Part shown: piece by piece, positions 9,406 through 21,828 of the stretch
Numbering within the stretch: the stretch's first letter is position 1
How the letters are laid out: each line of letters opens with the position of its first letter
DNA from: Sphingomonas spermidinifaciens
Lineage (GTDB): Bacteria > Pseudomonadota > Alphaproteobacteria > Sphingomonadales > Sphingomonadaceae
Assembly (NCBI RefSeq): GCF_002351485.1
Contig: NZ_NWMW01000001.1
Span: 124,001-188,000 of the forward strand
Direction: 5' to 3'
DNA: 64,000 nucleotides
Program-made: the position numbers and the translations under genes
Notes under the pieces: model-generated
The model's database searches: none
Told to the model about the DNA's origin: nothing
Seen by the model: the letters and a program-made list of their open reading frames with translations, nothing else

Positions 9406-10854
9406 CTATCGGTCGGCCGTGACGGCCATCTGGTCGGCGATCCGCGCCAGGCTTTCGTGACGGCCGAGCAAGGTCAGCACGTCGTAGATGCCCGGCGAGG
9501 TCCGCCGCCCGGTGAGCGCCGCGCGCAGCGGCTGTGCCGCCGCGCCCAGCTTGATCCCGCGCGCCTCGGCGACCCCGCGTACCGCCGTTTCGAGCGCTTC
9601 CGTATCCCAGTGCGGCAGCGCGTCAAGTACGGTGTGCAACGCAGCAAGAACCTCGGCGTTTCCACCCTCGATCAGCGGCCTCGCATCCTCGTCGATCTCA
9701 AGCGGCCGGACCGCAAACAGGAATCGCGCGCCCTCGGCCAGTTCGTTGAGGTTCGCCGCGCGCAGCTTCAATACCGGCATCGCGCTTTGAATGACCGCCC
9801 GGCCGTCCGCGTCGACGCCGAGCCGTTCGGCGACGAGGCTCGCCAGCCGCGCATCGTCGGCGGCTCGAATATAGAGGCCGTTCAGATTTTCGAGCTTCTT
9901 CTGGTCGAAGCGCGAGGGCGACTTGCCCACGCCGGCGAGGTCGAACCATTCGGTCGCCTGCTCGCGGCTGATGATCTCGTCATCGCCATGCCCCCAGCCG
10001 AGGCGGAGGAGATAATTGCCCAGCGCCTCGGGCAGGATGCCGAGCTCGTCGCGATACGCCTCGACCCCCAGCGCGCCGTGGCGCTTCGACAGTTTGGCGC
10101 CGTCCGACCCGTGGATCAGCGGGATATGGGCATAGATCGGATCGGGCCAGCCGCCCTCGACCGCGTCCATCGCGCGGATCAGCGCCAGCTGGCGGAAGGC
10201 GTTGTTGAGATGGTCGTCGCCGCGGATGACATGGGTGACGCCCATGTCATGATCGTCGACGACGACCGCGAGCATATAGGTGGGCGTGCCGTCCGAGCGG
10301 AGCAGGACGAAATCGTCGAGCTCGGCATTGGCGACCGTCACCGACCCTTGCACGCGATCCTCGATCGTAACGCTGCCCTCGGTCGGCGCCCTGAGCCGGA
10401 CGACGAAGGGCCGGTCGCCACCTTCGGCCGGATCGCGGTCGCGCCAGCGCCCGTCGTAGCGCATCGGCTTGCCCGCGGCGCGCTGCTCCTCGCGGAGCGC
10501 CGTCAACTCCTCGGGCGTGGCGAAGCACTTATAGGCGTGGCCCGCCGCCAGCAGCCGGTGCGCGACCTCGGCATGGCGATCGGCGCGTGCGAACTGGAAC
10601 ACCGCCTCGCCATCCCAATCGAGGCCGAGCCAGCGCATCCCGTCGAGAATCGCATCGATCGCTGGCTGGGTCGAGCGCGCGCGGTCGGTGTCCTCGATGC
10701 GGAGCAGGAACTTGCCGCCATGATGGCGCGCGAACAGCCAGTTGAACAGCGCGGTGCGCGCGCCGCCGATGTGGAGGAAGCCGGTGGGCGAGGGGGCAAA
10801 GCGCGTGACCACGGGGGCGGCAGTGTCGGCGGTGATCTGATCGGTTGCGCCCAC
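9406..10854 (-). CDS. gltX: Glutamyl-tRNA synthetase
   Basis: A class I synthetase of 482 residues charging tRNA-Glu, which in alphaproteobacteria often also mischarges tRNA-Gln for the amidotransferase route. It shows the HIGH-type motif [17 protein letters not shown] near the N-terminus, [18 protein letters not shown] containing the KMSKS equivalent (KLSKR), and the family C-terminal helical domain. The frame is open to an ATG at 10926, but that start would run past the divergent comEC start at 10880. The GTG at 10854 gives a family-like length and is preferred. About 25 bases separate it from comEC, so the divergent promoters must be very compact or overlap the coding sequences. Confidence 0.93.
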   Translation of the reverse strand: MGATDQITADTAAPVVTRFAPSPTGFLHIGGARTALFNWLFARHHGGKFLLRIEDTDRARSTQPAIDAILDGMRWLGLDWDGEAVFQFARADRHAEVAHRLLAAGHAYKCFATPEELTALREEQRAAGKPMRYDGRWRDRDPAEGGDRPFVVRLRAPTEGSVTIEDRVQGSVTVANAELDDFVLLRSDGTPTYMLAVVVDDHDMGVTHVIRGDDHLNNAFRQLALIRAMDAVEGGWPDPIYAHIPLIHGSDGAKLSKRHGALGVEAYRDELGILPEALGNYLLRLGWGHGDDEIISREQATEWFDLAGVGKSPSRFDQKKLENLNGLYIRAADDARLASLVAERLGVDADGRAVIQSAMPVLKLRAANLNELAEGARFLFAVRPLEIDEDARPLIEGGNAEVLAALHTVLDALPHWDTEALETAVRGVAEARGIKLGAAAQPLRAALTGRRTSPGIYDVLTLLGRHESLARIADQMAVTADR

Positions 10855-10879
10855 GCGCCGTTGCTCCCAAGCTGAACAG

Positions 10880-13060
10880 GTGATGGCTTCTCGGCCCGGC
10901 CGCGCCCCTAGCACGCACCCCGGCACGCTTCAAATCGGGGCGTGGGCGGCCGCCTTCAACCCGCTGCTTTGGATCGAGCACTGGCTTGAACGAGAGCGCG
11001 ACCAGCTGGCGTTGTGGTTGCCGGTGGCGCTGGGCGGCGGCATGGCCGCCTGGCTGATGCTGCCGGCGCGGGGGCAATGGATCGCGTTCATCCTCGGCTG
11101 TCTCGCGCTCGCGGCGGCGGCGTTGGCGACGGGGCGGGGCGGGCGGCTGGCGCGCTCCATCGCCGTGGGCGCGCTGGCGGCGGCGCTCGGCTGCTCGCTG
11201 ATCTGGTGGCGGGCCGACCGGGTGGCGGCGCCGGTGCTGGCGCGCCCGGCGGTCGTCGATCTCGCCGCGCCGGTCGAGCGGATCGAGCGGCTGCCCGCTC
11301 GCGGGATCGTCCGGTTGACGCTGGCAACTGAGCGGAGCGACCTGCCGCCGCGCGTGCGGGTCAATGTCGATGCGGCGAAGCTGCGAGCCGGGATAGGTGC
11401 TGGATCGCGGGTCATGCTCAAGGCAAGGTTGATGCCGCCAGCGGCGCCTGCGGTGCCCGGTGCCTATGACTTTGCGCGCGTGGCCTGGTTCTCAGGGCTG
11501 GGCGCGACGGGCACGGCGCTGGGGCCGATCACGATCGAACCGACGCGTGCGACCTCGGGCGAGCGGATGCGCGACCGGCTGACCCGGCATATCCATGGCC
11601 GGGTCGAGGGTAGCGCCGGGGGCATCGCCGCCGCGCTCGTCACTGGCGACCGCGGTGCGATCACGCCCGAGGATGACGAGGCGTTGCGCCGCGCGGGCCT
11701 CGCCCACCTCCTGTCGGTCAGCGGCCTCCACGTCACCGCTGTCGTGGGCGCGACGATGCTGGTGGCGCTGCGGCTCCTCGCCCTGTTTCCGGTGCTGGCG
11801 ATCCGCTTTCGGCTGCCCCTCGTTGCCGCTCTGATCGCGGCGGGGGTGGCGGGCTTCTACACCTGGCTCACGGGTGCCGAGGTGCCGACCGTCCGCAGCC
11901 TCGTCGCTGCGCTGATCGTGCTCGCCGCGCTGGCGCTCGGGCGCGAGGCGATCACGCTCAGGCTGGTGGCGGCGGGGGCGCTGGTCGTGCTCGTCCTCTG
12001 GCCCGAATCGATCGCCTCGGCGAGCTTCCAACTGAGCTTCGCCGCCGTCACCGCCATCGTCGCGTTGCACGAGAGCCCGGTGGTTCACAGCTGGTTCGCC
12101 CCCCGCGAGGAGGGGCGGCAGTGGCGGCTGCTGCGCGGGCTCGGCTCGCTGCTGCTGACCGGGCTCGTCATCGAACTGGTGCTAATGCCGATCGGGCTGT
12201 TCCATTTCCACAAGGCCGGGCTTTACGGCTCGCTCGCCAACCTCGTCGCCATCCCGCTCACCACCTTCGTCGTGATGCCGGCCGAGGCGCTGGCGCTGCT
12301 GCTCGACGCAGTGGGGCTGGGGGCACCGATCTGGTGGGTGGCGGAGGTCGCGCTCAAGGGGTTGCTGTGGCTCTCGAATGCCGTCGCCGGTGCGCCGGGC
12401 TCCGTCGCGGCGCTGCCCACGATGCCGGTCGCGGCGTTCGCGCTGATGGTTGCTGGCGGGCTTTGGATCGCGCTGTGGCGGACTCGGTGGCGGTGGTTGG
12501 GGACGCTGCCCTTCGCAACCGGTGCCATAATGGCGGTGGCAGCGCCCGCGCCCGATCTCATCGTCACCGGCGACGGTCGCCATGTCGAGATCCGCGGACG
12601 CGACGGGTCGATGCGCGTTCTGCGCGAGCGGGCGGGGGAGTATGTCCGCGGCATGCTCAGCGAGGCGGCCGGGATCGATGGCGAGCTCGGCGCGATCGAC
12701 GATGCCGACGATGCGCGGTGCAGCCGCGACGTCTGTACCGCCACATTGGGCGCCGGGGGGCGGCGGTGGCGGGTGGCGGCGACGCGGAGCGGTGACCTGA
12801 TCCCCATCGGTGCGATGCTCCGTCTGTGCCGGACGAGCGACATCGTCGTCAGCGACCGCCGACTGCCGCGCGGCTGCGAGCCCCGCTGGCTGCGGCTCGA
12901 CCGGCCGAAGCTGGCCAAGACCGGCGGCGTGTCGATCGACCTCGACAGCGCGCGCGTAGCCAGGGTCGCATGGCCCGGCGACCAGCCGTGGCTCAGCCCC
13001 GTCCGCGTGGCGCCGCCGCGCTTGCCGCAGCCCGGCCGATCGGGCAGGCCGGGGGAATGA
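10880..13060 (+). CDS. comEC: ComEC/Rec2-type DNA uptake channel
   Basis: A 726-residue polytopic inner-membrane protein. After an N-terminal helix pair and an OB-like region (residues about 110-215) comes the competence domain: [16 protein letters not shown] is the diagnostic ComEC motif, followed by eight or more hydrophobic segments to about residue 560. A soluble C-terminal tail follows, but the HxHxDH metallo-hydrolase motif of longer ComEC proteins was not found in it. Known role: transport of single-stranded DNA into the cytoplasm during natural transformation. No other competence gene is adjacent. It overlaps the downstream beta-lactamase gene by ATGA. Confidence 0.88.
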   Translation: MMASRPGRAPSTHPGTLQIGAWAAAFNPLLWIEHWLERERDQLALWLPVALGGGMAAWLMLPARGQWIAFILGCLALAAAALATGRGGRLARSIAVGALAAALGCSLIWWRADRVAAPVLARPAVVDLAAPVERIERLPARGIVRLTLATERSDLPPRVRVNVDAAKLRAGIGAGSRVMLKARLMPPAAPAVPGAYDFARVAWFSGLGATGTALGPITIEPTRATSGERMRDRLTRHIHGRVEGSAGGIAAALVTGDRGAITPEDDEALRRAGLAHLLSVSGLHVTAVVGATMLVALRLLALFPVLAIRFRLPLVAALIAAGVAGFYTWLTGAEVPTVRSLVAALIVLAALALGREAITLRLVAAGALVVLVLWPESIASASFQLSFAAVTAIVALHESPVVHSWFAPREEGRQWRLLRGLGSLLLTGLVIELVLMPIGLFHFHKAGLYGSLANLVAIPLTTFVVMPAEALALLLDAVGLGAPIWWVAEVALKGLLWLSNAVAGAPGSVAALPTMPVAAFALMVAGGLWIALWRTRWRWLGTLPFATGAIMAVAAPAPDLIVTGDGRHVEIRGRDGSMRVLRERAGEYVRGMLSEAAGIDGELGAIDDADDARCSRDVCTATLGAGGRRWRVAATRSGDLIPIGAMLRLCRTSDIVVSDRRLPRGCEPRWLRLDRPKLAKTGGVSIDLDSARVARVAWPGDQPWLSPVRVAPPRLPQPGRSGRPGE

Positions 13061-13905
13061 TCCGCGCCCTCGCTCTCCTCGCCCTCGCTACGCTCCAATC
13101 CGACCAGCGTACCGAATGGAATCGCCCGCAGACGCCGTTCCGTATCGCCGGCAATCTCTATTATGTCGGGACTAGCGAGCTTGCCGCCTATCTCGTCACT
13201 GATCCGAACGGGCACGTGCTGATCGACGGCGCGCTGTCCGAAAGCGTGCCGCAGATCCGCGCCAATATCGAGGCGCTCGGCTTCCGCCCGCGCGACGTGA
13301 AGCGGCTGCTCGTCAACCACGCGCACTGGGATCATGCCGACGGGCTGGCGGCGCTCAAGGCCGCGACCGGCGCGCCGCTCTGGGCAAGCGCGGCCGACCG
13401 GCGGACGCTCGAGACCGGGCGAGCGATCGACCGCGACGACCTGCCGCCCTTCGCGCCGGTGAAGGTCGATCGCGTACTCAAGGACGGCGAGGTGGTCAGC
13501 GTCGGCGCGACGCGGATCACGACGCTTGCCACGCCGGGGCACACGCCGGGTTGCACCAGCTTCACCACCACCGTCCGCGATCCTGCGATCGGGCGCGGGC
13601 GGCCGCTCAAGGTGCTGCTGGCGTGCAGCCTGACCGTCGCCGACCAGCAGTTGGTCGGCAGCAGGCGCTATCCGAACGCCGCCGCCGATTTCCGGCGCAG
13701 CTTTGCGAGGCTTGCGCCGATGCGGCCCGACATCTTCGTCAACTTCCACGCCAGCGGCTTCGACCTTGCCGCCAAGCGTGCTCGGCAGGCTGGTGGCGAT
13801 GCGGCGGCCTTCGTCGATCCCGGCGAATGGCCACGCCGGCTCGCCGCGACGAAGGCGGCGTTCGAGAAGGAACTGGCGCGGCAGACCGCGAAGGGCGGGG
13901 TGTAA
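13057..13905 (+). CDS. Subclass B3 metallo-beta-lactamase
   Basis: A 282-residue zinc hydrolase with a short hydrophobic N-terminal segment ([14 protein letters not shown]) that may be a signal peptide for periplasmic export. The first zinc motif is complete, HAHWDH at residues 88-93 after LLVN. The downstream zinc ligands are suggested by GHTPGCTSF and NFHASGFD. The FRIAGNLYYVGT opening, the HTPG motif and the final HASGF are typical of B3 enzymes rather than glyoxalase II. Known for the subclass: hydrolysis of penicillins, cephalosporins and often carbapenems; activity here is inferred. The ATG at 13057 overlaps the comEC stop, and no LysR or AmpR regulator is nearby. Confidence 0.85.
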   Translation: MIRALALLALATLQSDQRTEWNRPQTPFRIAGNLYYVGTSELAAYLVTDPNGHVLIDGALSESVPQIRANIEALGFRPRDVKRLLVNHAHWDHADGLAALKAATGAPLWASAADRRTLETGRAIDRDDLPPFAPVKVDRVLKDGEVVSVGATRITTLATPGHTPGCTSFTTTVRDPAIGRGRPLKVLLACSLTVADQQLVGSRRYPNAAADFRRSFARLAPMRPDIFVNFHASGFDLAAKRARQAGGDAAAFVDPGEWPRRLAATKAAFEKELARQTAKGGV

Positions 13906-13933
13906 ATCCTCTCCTTGGTGGAGAGATCGAAGC

Positions 13934-14386
13934 TCAGCTCAGCGCCGCCTTCACCGCCGCGCTCGCCTTGCTCATATCGATCACCGCGCCGTGGCGCGCC
14001 TTCAGCTCGGCCATCACCCGGCCCATGTCCTTCATGCCGCTCGCGCCCAGCTCCACCTTGATCGTCTCGATCGCCGCGGCGGTCTCGGCCGCGTCCATCT
14101 GACGGGGCAGGAAGCGCTCGATCACCGCGACCTCGGCCGCTTCGGCGGCGGCAAGTTCGGGGCGGCCGCCCTTTTCGTACATCTCGATCGACTCGCGGCG
14201 CTGCTTGACCATCTTCTGCAGCACCTCGACCACCAGTGCGTCGTCGTCCGCCGGGGCGCCGCCGGTCCGCACCTCGATATCGCGATTCTTGATCGCCGAC
14301 TGGATCAGGCGGATGGCGGCCGTCCCTTCCTTGTCGCCGCCCTTCATGGCGGTGACGAGCGCGGCCTTGATGTCGTCGCGAATCAT
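13934..14386 (-). CDS. GatB/YqeY domain protein
   Basis: A 150-residue protein made of the YqeY domain, which is the tail domain of the GatB subunit of Glu-tRNA(Gln) amidotransferase found as a stand-alone gene. Recognisable segments are the N-terminal IRDDIKAALVTAMKGGD, the central EVLQKMVKQRRES and the C-terminal GMKDMGRVMAELKARH. It probably binds tRNA or assists tRNA-dependent amidation, but the stand-alone protein has no firmly established role. It converges on the beta-lactamase gene; the 28-base gap contains a small hairpin (CTCTCC, TTGGT, GGAGAG at 13909-13925) with no T-run. Upstream it is divergent from carA. Confidence 0.88.
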   Translation of the reverse strand: MIRDDIKAALVTAMKGGDKEGTAAIRLIQSAIKNRDIEVRTGGAPADDDALVVEVLQKMVKQRRESIEMYEKGGRPELAAAEAAEVAVIERFLPRQMDAAETAAAIETIKVELGASGMKDMGRVMAELKARHGAVIDMSKASAAVKAALS

Positions 14387-14528
14387 GTGCGGTCTCTTCG
14401 GTGAAGCGGAAACGGTGACGCCTAGCCGACGATGCCCCGCCCGTCACCCGGTTGACGGGGGAGCGAACGGGGTCTAGCGGACGCGGCTTAGCGACATCGC
14501 CAACCCTGCTTACGGAGTAGCCAGCCCC

Positions 14529-15728
14529 ATGGCCGACGCCAACCCTAGTCATGCGCCTGAAGGAGCTACGGGGGTACTGGTATTGGCCAGTGGCGAGGTG
14601 ATCTGGGGCCGCGGTTTCGGGGCCGAGGGCGCGGCGGTGGGCGAGGTGTGCTTCAACACCGCGATGACCGGATATCAGGAGGTGATGACCGATCCCTCCT
14701 ATGCCGGACAGATTATCACCTTCACCTTTCCGCATATCGGGAATGTCGGCACCAATGCCGAGGATATCGAGGCGGACGACCCCCACGCACTCGGCATGAT
14801 CGTCCGTGAGGACGTGACCGAGCCGTCGAACTTCCGCTCGGCCGAGCGGCTGGACGAGTGGATGAAGAAGCACGCCCGCATCGGCCTCGCCGGCATCGAC
14901 ACCCGCGCGCTGACTCGACGTATCCGCGAAGGGGGCGCACCCAACGCCGTCATCGCTCACTCGCCTGAGGGCCGGTTCGACATCGACGCGCTGCTGGCGG
15001 AGGCGCGGGCCTGGCCCGGGCTGGAGGGCATGGACCTCGCCAAGTCGGTCTCCACCGCGACGCATTATGGCTGGGAGGGTGGTCTCTGGCGGCTCGGCGC
15101 GGGCTATGACGACAGCGTCGAGGACGGCGCGGACCGGCCCGCGGGCGACGAGAGCGACCGCCCCCACGTCGTCGCGATCGACTATGGCTCGAAGCGCAAC
15201 ATCTTCCGCAATCTCGTCGCTGCCGGCGCGCGCGTGTCGGTGCTGCCCGCCACCGCGACCTTCGAGGAAGTGATGGCGCTGAAGCCCGCGGGCGTGTTCC
15301 TGTCGAACGGCCCCGGCGATCCCGCGGCGACCGGCGAGTACGCCGTGCCCGTCATCCGCCAGATTCTCGATGCAAAGCTGCCGGTGTTCGGCATCTGCCT
15401 CGGCCACCAGCTGCTCGGGCTGGCGGTGGGTGCGCAGACGACGAAGATGCATCAGGGGCATCGCGGCGCCAACCACCCGGTCAAGCGCCTCGCCGACAAT
15501 GTGGTCGAGATTACCAGCATGAACCACGGCTTCGCGGTCGTGACCGAAACGCTGCCCGAGACCGCGCGCGAGACGCACGTGTCGCTGTTCGACGGCTCCA
15601 ACGCCGGCTTCGAACTGACCGACCGCCCCGCGTTCAGCGTGCAGTATCACCCCGAGGCGTCACCGGGGCCGCAGGACAGCTTTTACCTGTTCGAGCGGTT
15701 CGTGGGGATGTTGGATGGTATGCAGTAA
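14529..15728 (+). CDS. carA: Carbamoyl-phosphate synthase small subunit
   Basis: The 399-residue glutaminase subunit that releases ammonia from glutamine for CarB. The N-terminal CarA domain shows the family motif CFNTAMTGYQEVMTDPSY. The C-terminal class I glutamine amidotransferase domain has the nucleophile at Cys290 (FGICLGHQLLG) and the catalytic HPEA sequence (QYHPEASPGP). Its stop codon TAA overlaps the ATG of an unrelated gene as TAATG, instead of leading directly to carB as in most relatives. ACGGAG about 11 bases before the ATG is a plausible ribosome site. The 140-base gap before the gene contains a TTGACG box near 14452, a possible -35 element. Confidence 0.96.
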   Translation: MADANPSHAPEGATGVLVLASGEVIWGRGFGAEGAAVGEVCFNTAMTGYQEVMTDPSYAGQIITFTFPHIGNVGTNAEDIEADDPHALGMIVREDVTEPSNFRSAERLDEWMKKHARIGLAGIDTRALTRRIREGGAPNAVIAHSPEGRFDIDALLAEARAWPGLEGMDLAKSVSTATHYGWEGGLWRLGAGYDDSVEDGADRPAGDESDRPHVVAIDYGSKRNIFRNLVAAGARVSVLPATATFEEVMALKPAGVFLSNGPGDPAATGEYAVPVIRQILDAKLPVFGICLGHQLLGLAVGAQTTKMHQGHRGANHPVKRLADNVVEITSMNHGFAVVTETLPETARETHVSLFDGSNAGFELTDRPAFSVQYHPEASPGPQDSFYLFERFVGMLDGMQ

Positions 15729-16389
15729 TGTTGAAAGCGCGCCTGCTAGCAATGCTTTTAGAGCAGGATAGCTTTTTTACAGATTTCGGATTGAAGCGCG
15801 ATTTTGAACAGGCGTTTGGCGAACCAAATAGTCAGGAATACAGCACGACTTTGGCCGCGCTGAAGGCAAATGACACGATAATCGCGTTTGACGTTGAGGC
15901 TGATGGTTTGGACGGAGTGATTTTGGATCATCCGGATCATGGGCAGATTGACCTCAAAGAGTGCTCACCGATCACCGTTGACACATTCTTTGCGATCGGT
16001 CCGAGCTTCGCCGTAGAGATGCATCAAGACCTGTACTCAGTGTCCGAGGCAGCCGCAGATGGTGGCCTGTCAGAAGCACTCAGACTGATTAAGTTGCTTC
16101 CAATTGATTCCTCAAAATGGACGGGAGAGCATCGAGCGCTTCGGTTTACGCCGCAGGTTCAATCAAAGCTGCTTCTGATTCTTGAGCGGGCACGTGCTGA
16201 GGTCGCCCAGTTGCAGCTGTCCAATGCCGAGGCTGCAAGAGTCGCTGCTTACGTCGAAAGCGCCCAACTTTTAGCTGAATTGCCGGACCCCGAGCCGGAT
16301 CTCATTCGGCTTCTGGTTCAGCGCATCCTGTTAATCGTTGGGGTCGTGGGCTTCGCCGGCGACCTCAAAGGCCTTCTTTGGACAAACTA

Positions 16390-16390
<1 letters not shown>
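15728..16390 (+). CDS. Low-GC hypothetical protein inserted between carA and carB
   Basis: A 220-residue protein I do not recognise. The N-terminal half is acidic and mixed alpha/beta. Residues about 150-185 are a heptad-like helix rich in Ala, Glu and Leu. The last 30 residues contain a hydrophobic segment, [17 protein letters not shown], that could be a tail anchor. Base composition and codon use are plainly different from its neighbours: many codons end in A or T and there are runs such as CTTTTTTAC, which points to horizontal acquisition. Both ends form TAATG stop-start junctions, with carA at 15726-15730 and with carB at 16388-16392. Translation is therefore coupled on both sides and carB expression is kept. 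Confidence 0.75.
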
Positions 16391-19713
<3,323 letters not shown>

Positions 19714-19791
19714 TCCCCATAACAATCGGTTTGGTGTGCGGGCGGTCCGGGTGACGGATCGCGCGAAAAGGGGCTGTTGAAGGAACTGGCT

Positions 19792-20268
19792 ATGGCGACC
19801 GTCGAGAAGATGCCGATGCTTCAGGAGGGCTATGAGAAGCTTTCCAGCGAGCTGAAGCGGTTGAAGGCGGAGCGTCCCCTGATCGTGGACGCGATCGAGG
19901 AAGCGCGCGCGCACGGCGACCTGTCTGAGAACGCCGAGTACCATGCCGCCAAGGAGCGGCAGGGCCAGATCGAGGCGTCGATTGCGGACATCGAGGACAA
20001 GCTTTCCCGCGCGCAGGTAATCGACCCGCGCGACCTGTCGGGCGACAAGGTGGTGTTCGGCGCGACGGTGACGCTCCTCGACGAGGACGACAAGCCCGTG
20101 ACCTATCAGATCGTCGGCCAGACCGAAGCCGATGCGAAGACGGGCCGCATCAGCTACAACTCGCCGCTTGGCCGCGCATTGATCGGCCGCCGCGTCGATG
20201 ACGAGGTCGAGGTGTCGGTGCCTGCGGGCGACCGCTATTACGTCGTATCCAAGATCGAGTTCGTCTGA
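19792..20268 (+). CDS. greA: Transcription elongation factor GreA
   Basis: A 158-residue factor that stimulates transcript cleavage by backtracked RNA polymerase. The N-terminal coiled coil contains the tip motif [14 protein letters not shown] with the paired acidic residues needed for metal binding, and the C-terminal FKBP-like domain follows ([20 protein letters not shown]). The frame can be extended to TTG at 19777, but [10 protein letters not shown] has an AAGGA ribosome site at a good distance and is the family start. It follows carB by about 80 bases and precedes the rhomboid gene by 8, so it is probably the first gene of a small operon. Confidence 0.95.
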   Translation: MATVEKMPMLQEGYEKLSSELKRLKAERPLIVDAIEEARAHGDLSENAEYHAAKERQGQIEASIADIEDKLSRAQVIDPRDLSGDKVVFGATVTLLDEDDKPVTYQIVGQTEADAKTGRISYNSPLGRALIGRRVDDEVEVSVPAGDRYYVVSKIEFV

Positions 20269-20276
20269 GCGCTTCG

Positions 20277-20912
20277 ATGCTGACGCGCGCGTCCGCCACG
20301 GCCGCGATCGCCATCGTGACGGCGATCGCGGGGGCGGTGCTGATCCTGTCGGACATGGTGGGCTATGCCGCGGTCTATGCCGGCTTCATCCCTGCGCGGA
20401 TCGGTGATGCGCTGCCGCTGCTCGACCAGTCGGACCTGTTGCCGGTCTGGCTGACGCCGTTCAGCGCGACCTTGGTCCATGCCAGCCTCTTCCACCTGGG
20501 CTTCAACCTCCTCATGCTCGGCTATACCGGCATGGCGGCCGAGCGGGCTTTAGGGACGAAGGGCATAGTCGTCCTCTATCTTGTCGGCGCGATCGGCGCG
20601 GTAGCGGCGCAGTGGCTGATCGATCCTGCTTCCGCGGTGCCGATGATCGGGGCGAGCGGCGCGATCTCCGCGATCGTCGGTGCCTATTCGCTGCTCTACA
20701 GCCGCAACCGCACGCGCGCGATCGGTCCCGTTTCGGCGCGCGCGGTGCAGATCATCTGGCTGGTGGCGGCATGGACCGCAATCAACCTTCTCGTCACCTT
20801 CATCAGCGCCGGCACCGACATGCCCGTCGCCGGCGCGGCGCATGTCGGGGGCTTCATCGTCGGCGTGGCGCTCGCGCGGCCGCTGATACGCTGGCAATGG
20901 CGGCACGCATGA
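20277..20912 (+). CDS. Rhomboid-family intramembrane serine protease
   Basis: A 211-residue inner-membrane protein with six hydrophobic segments, the minimal bacterial rhomboid core. The catalytic serine lies in GASGAIS, and the partner histidine in the last helix in AAHVGGFIVG. The HASLFHLGFNLLML segment corresponds to the H-x3-H-x3-N oxyanion helix. It should cleave single-pass membrane proteins within the bilayer; the substrate is unknown. The start at 20277, 8 bases after greA, gives a complete first helix. Its stop overlaps the start of the next gene by ATGA. Confidence 0.9.
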   Translation: MLTRASATAAIAIVTAIAGAVLILSDMVGYAAVYAGFIPARIGDALPLLDQSDLLPVWLTPFSATLVHASLFHLGFNLLMLGYTGMAAERALGTKGIVVLYLVGAIGAVAAQWLIDPASAVPMIGASGAISAIVGAYSLLYSRNRTRAIGPVSARAVQIIWLVAAWTAINLLVTFISAGTDMPVAGAAHVGGFIVGVALARPLIRWQWRHA

Positions 20913-21775
20913 TCGAACTGGCGAGCGAGCATCTGTCGGCGCGCATCGACCCCCTCGGCGCCGAGCTCGTGTCGCTTCGCGATGCCGACGCTCGCGAGCT
21001 GATGACCGACGCCGATCCGGCTTATTGGACTGGCCACGCGCCGATCCTGTTCCCGATCGTCGGCGCGCTGAATGGCGGCGTCTATCGGTTGGACGGCCGC
21101 GAATATCCGCTGCCCCAGCATGGCTTTGCCCGCCGTTCGACCTTTGAGGTAATCGAGCAGTCAGGCGATGCGGCGACGCTGCGCCTGACCGACAGCGAGG
21201 CAAGCCGCGCGGTCTATCCCTTCGCCTTCGCGCTCGACGTGCGGCACGCGCTCGATGGACCGACGCTGACCACCACGGTCACCGCGCATAATCGCGGCGG
21301 CCGCGACATGCCCGCGGGCATCGGCTTCCACCCGGCCTTCGCCTGGCCGCTCCCCTATGGTCGGGATCGCGCCGACCACCGCATCGTGTTCAATGCCGAG
21401 GAGCCGGCGAAGCTCGCGCGGATCGTGCCCGGTGGCCTGATCGGCCCCGCCGATCGCGAGAGCCCGCTTGTCGGACGCACGCTGGCGCTCGACGACGATC
21501 TGTTTGCCGTCGATGCGCTGGTCTGGCAGTCAATCCGCAGCCAGTCGGTGCGTTACGGGGTCGAGGGCGCGCCGCAACTCCGCATCGATTTCCCCGACAC
21601 GCCGATGCTCGGCATCTGGACCAAGCCCGGCGCGGCATTCGTATGCGTCGAGCCCTGGCACGGCATCGCCGATCCTGAGGGGTTCGCGGGTGAGATCTGG
21701 GAAAAGCCCGGAATCAAGCGCTTGGCGCCTGGCGAAACGTGGTCGGTGGCGATGCAGGTGACGCTGACGCACTGA
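20909..21775 (+). CDS. Aldose 1-epimerase family protein (LacX-like)
   Basis: A 288-residue protein of the galactose-mutarotase fold. The sequence ARIDPLGAELVSLRD at the N-terminus, HAPILFPIVGALNGG, PQHGFARRSTFEV with the first histidine, GIGFHPAFAWPL with the second histidine and VCVEPWHG near the end match the LacX branch of aldose epimerase-like proteins. The reaction is probably anomer interconversion or binding of a sugar or sugar phosphate; the exact sugar is unknown. The frame is open for a further 99 codons upstream inside the rhomboid gene, but the ATG at 20909 in the ATGA overlap is the logical start. It is co-transcribed with greA and the rhomboid gene. Confidence 0.82.
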   Translation: MIELASEHLSARIDPLGAELVSLRDADARELMTDADPAYWTGHAPILFPIVGALNGGVYRLDGREYPLPQHGFARRSTFEVIEQSGDAATLRLTDSEASRAVYPFAFALDVRHALDGPTLTTTVTAHNRGGRDMPAGIGFHPAFAWPLPYGRDRADHRIVFNAEEPAKLARIVPGGLIGPADRESPLVGRTLALDDDLFAVDALVWQSIRSQSVRYGVEGAPQLRIDFPDTPMLGIWTKPGAAFVCVEPWHGIADPEGFAGEIWEKPGIKRLAPGETWSVAMQVTLTH

Positions 21776-21828
21776 CGATTGCGCGGCGTGCAGTTGACGC
21801 TGCGGTGCAGCATCACGATCTCGGCGCA

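Noticed and set aside
11492..12583. Long antisense frames across comEC and across carB (for example 16387-18225, 612 codons)
   Set aside because: They are low-complexity, Arg/Asp/Gly/His-rich shadows of GC-rich genes, without family motifs, and comEC and carB are certain on the plus strand.
12600..13060. C-terminal metallo-hydrolase domain in ComEC
   Set aside because: No HxHxDH motif in the ComEC tail; the HAHWDH motif belongs to the separate downstream gene.
13909..13925. Hairpin between the beta-lactamase and YqeY genes as terminator
   Set aside because: Only six base pairs and no T-run on either strand; mentioned but not listed as a terminator.
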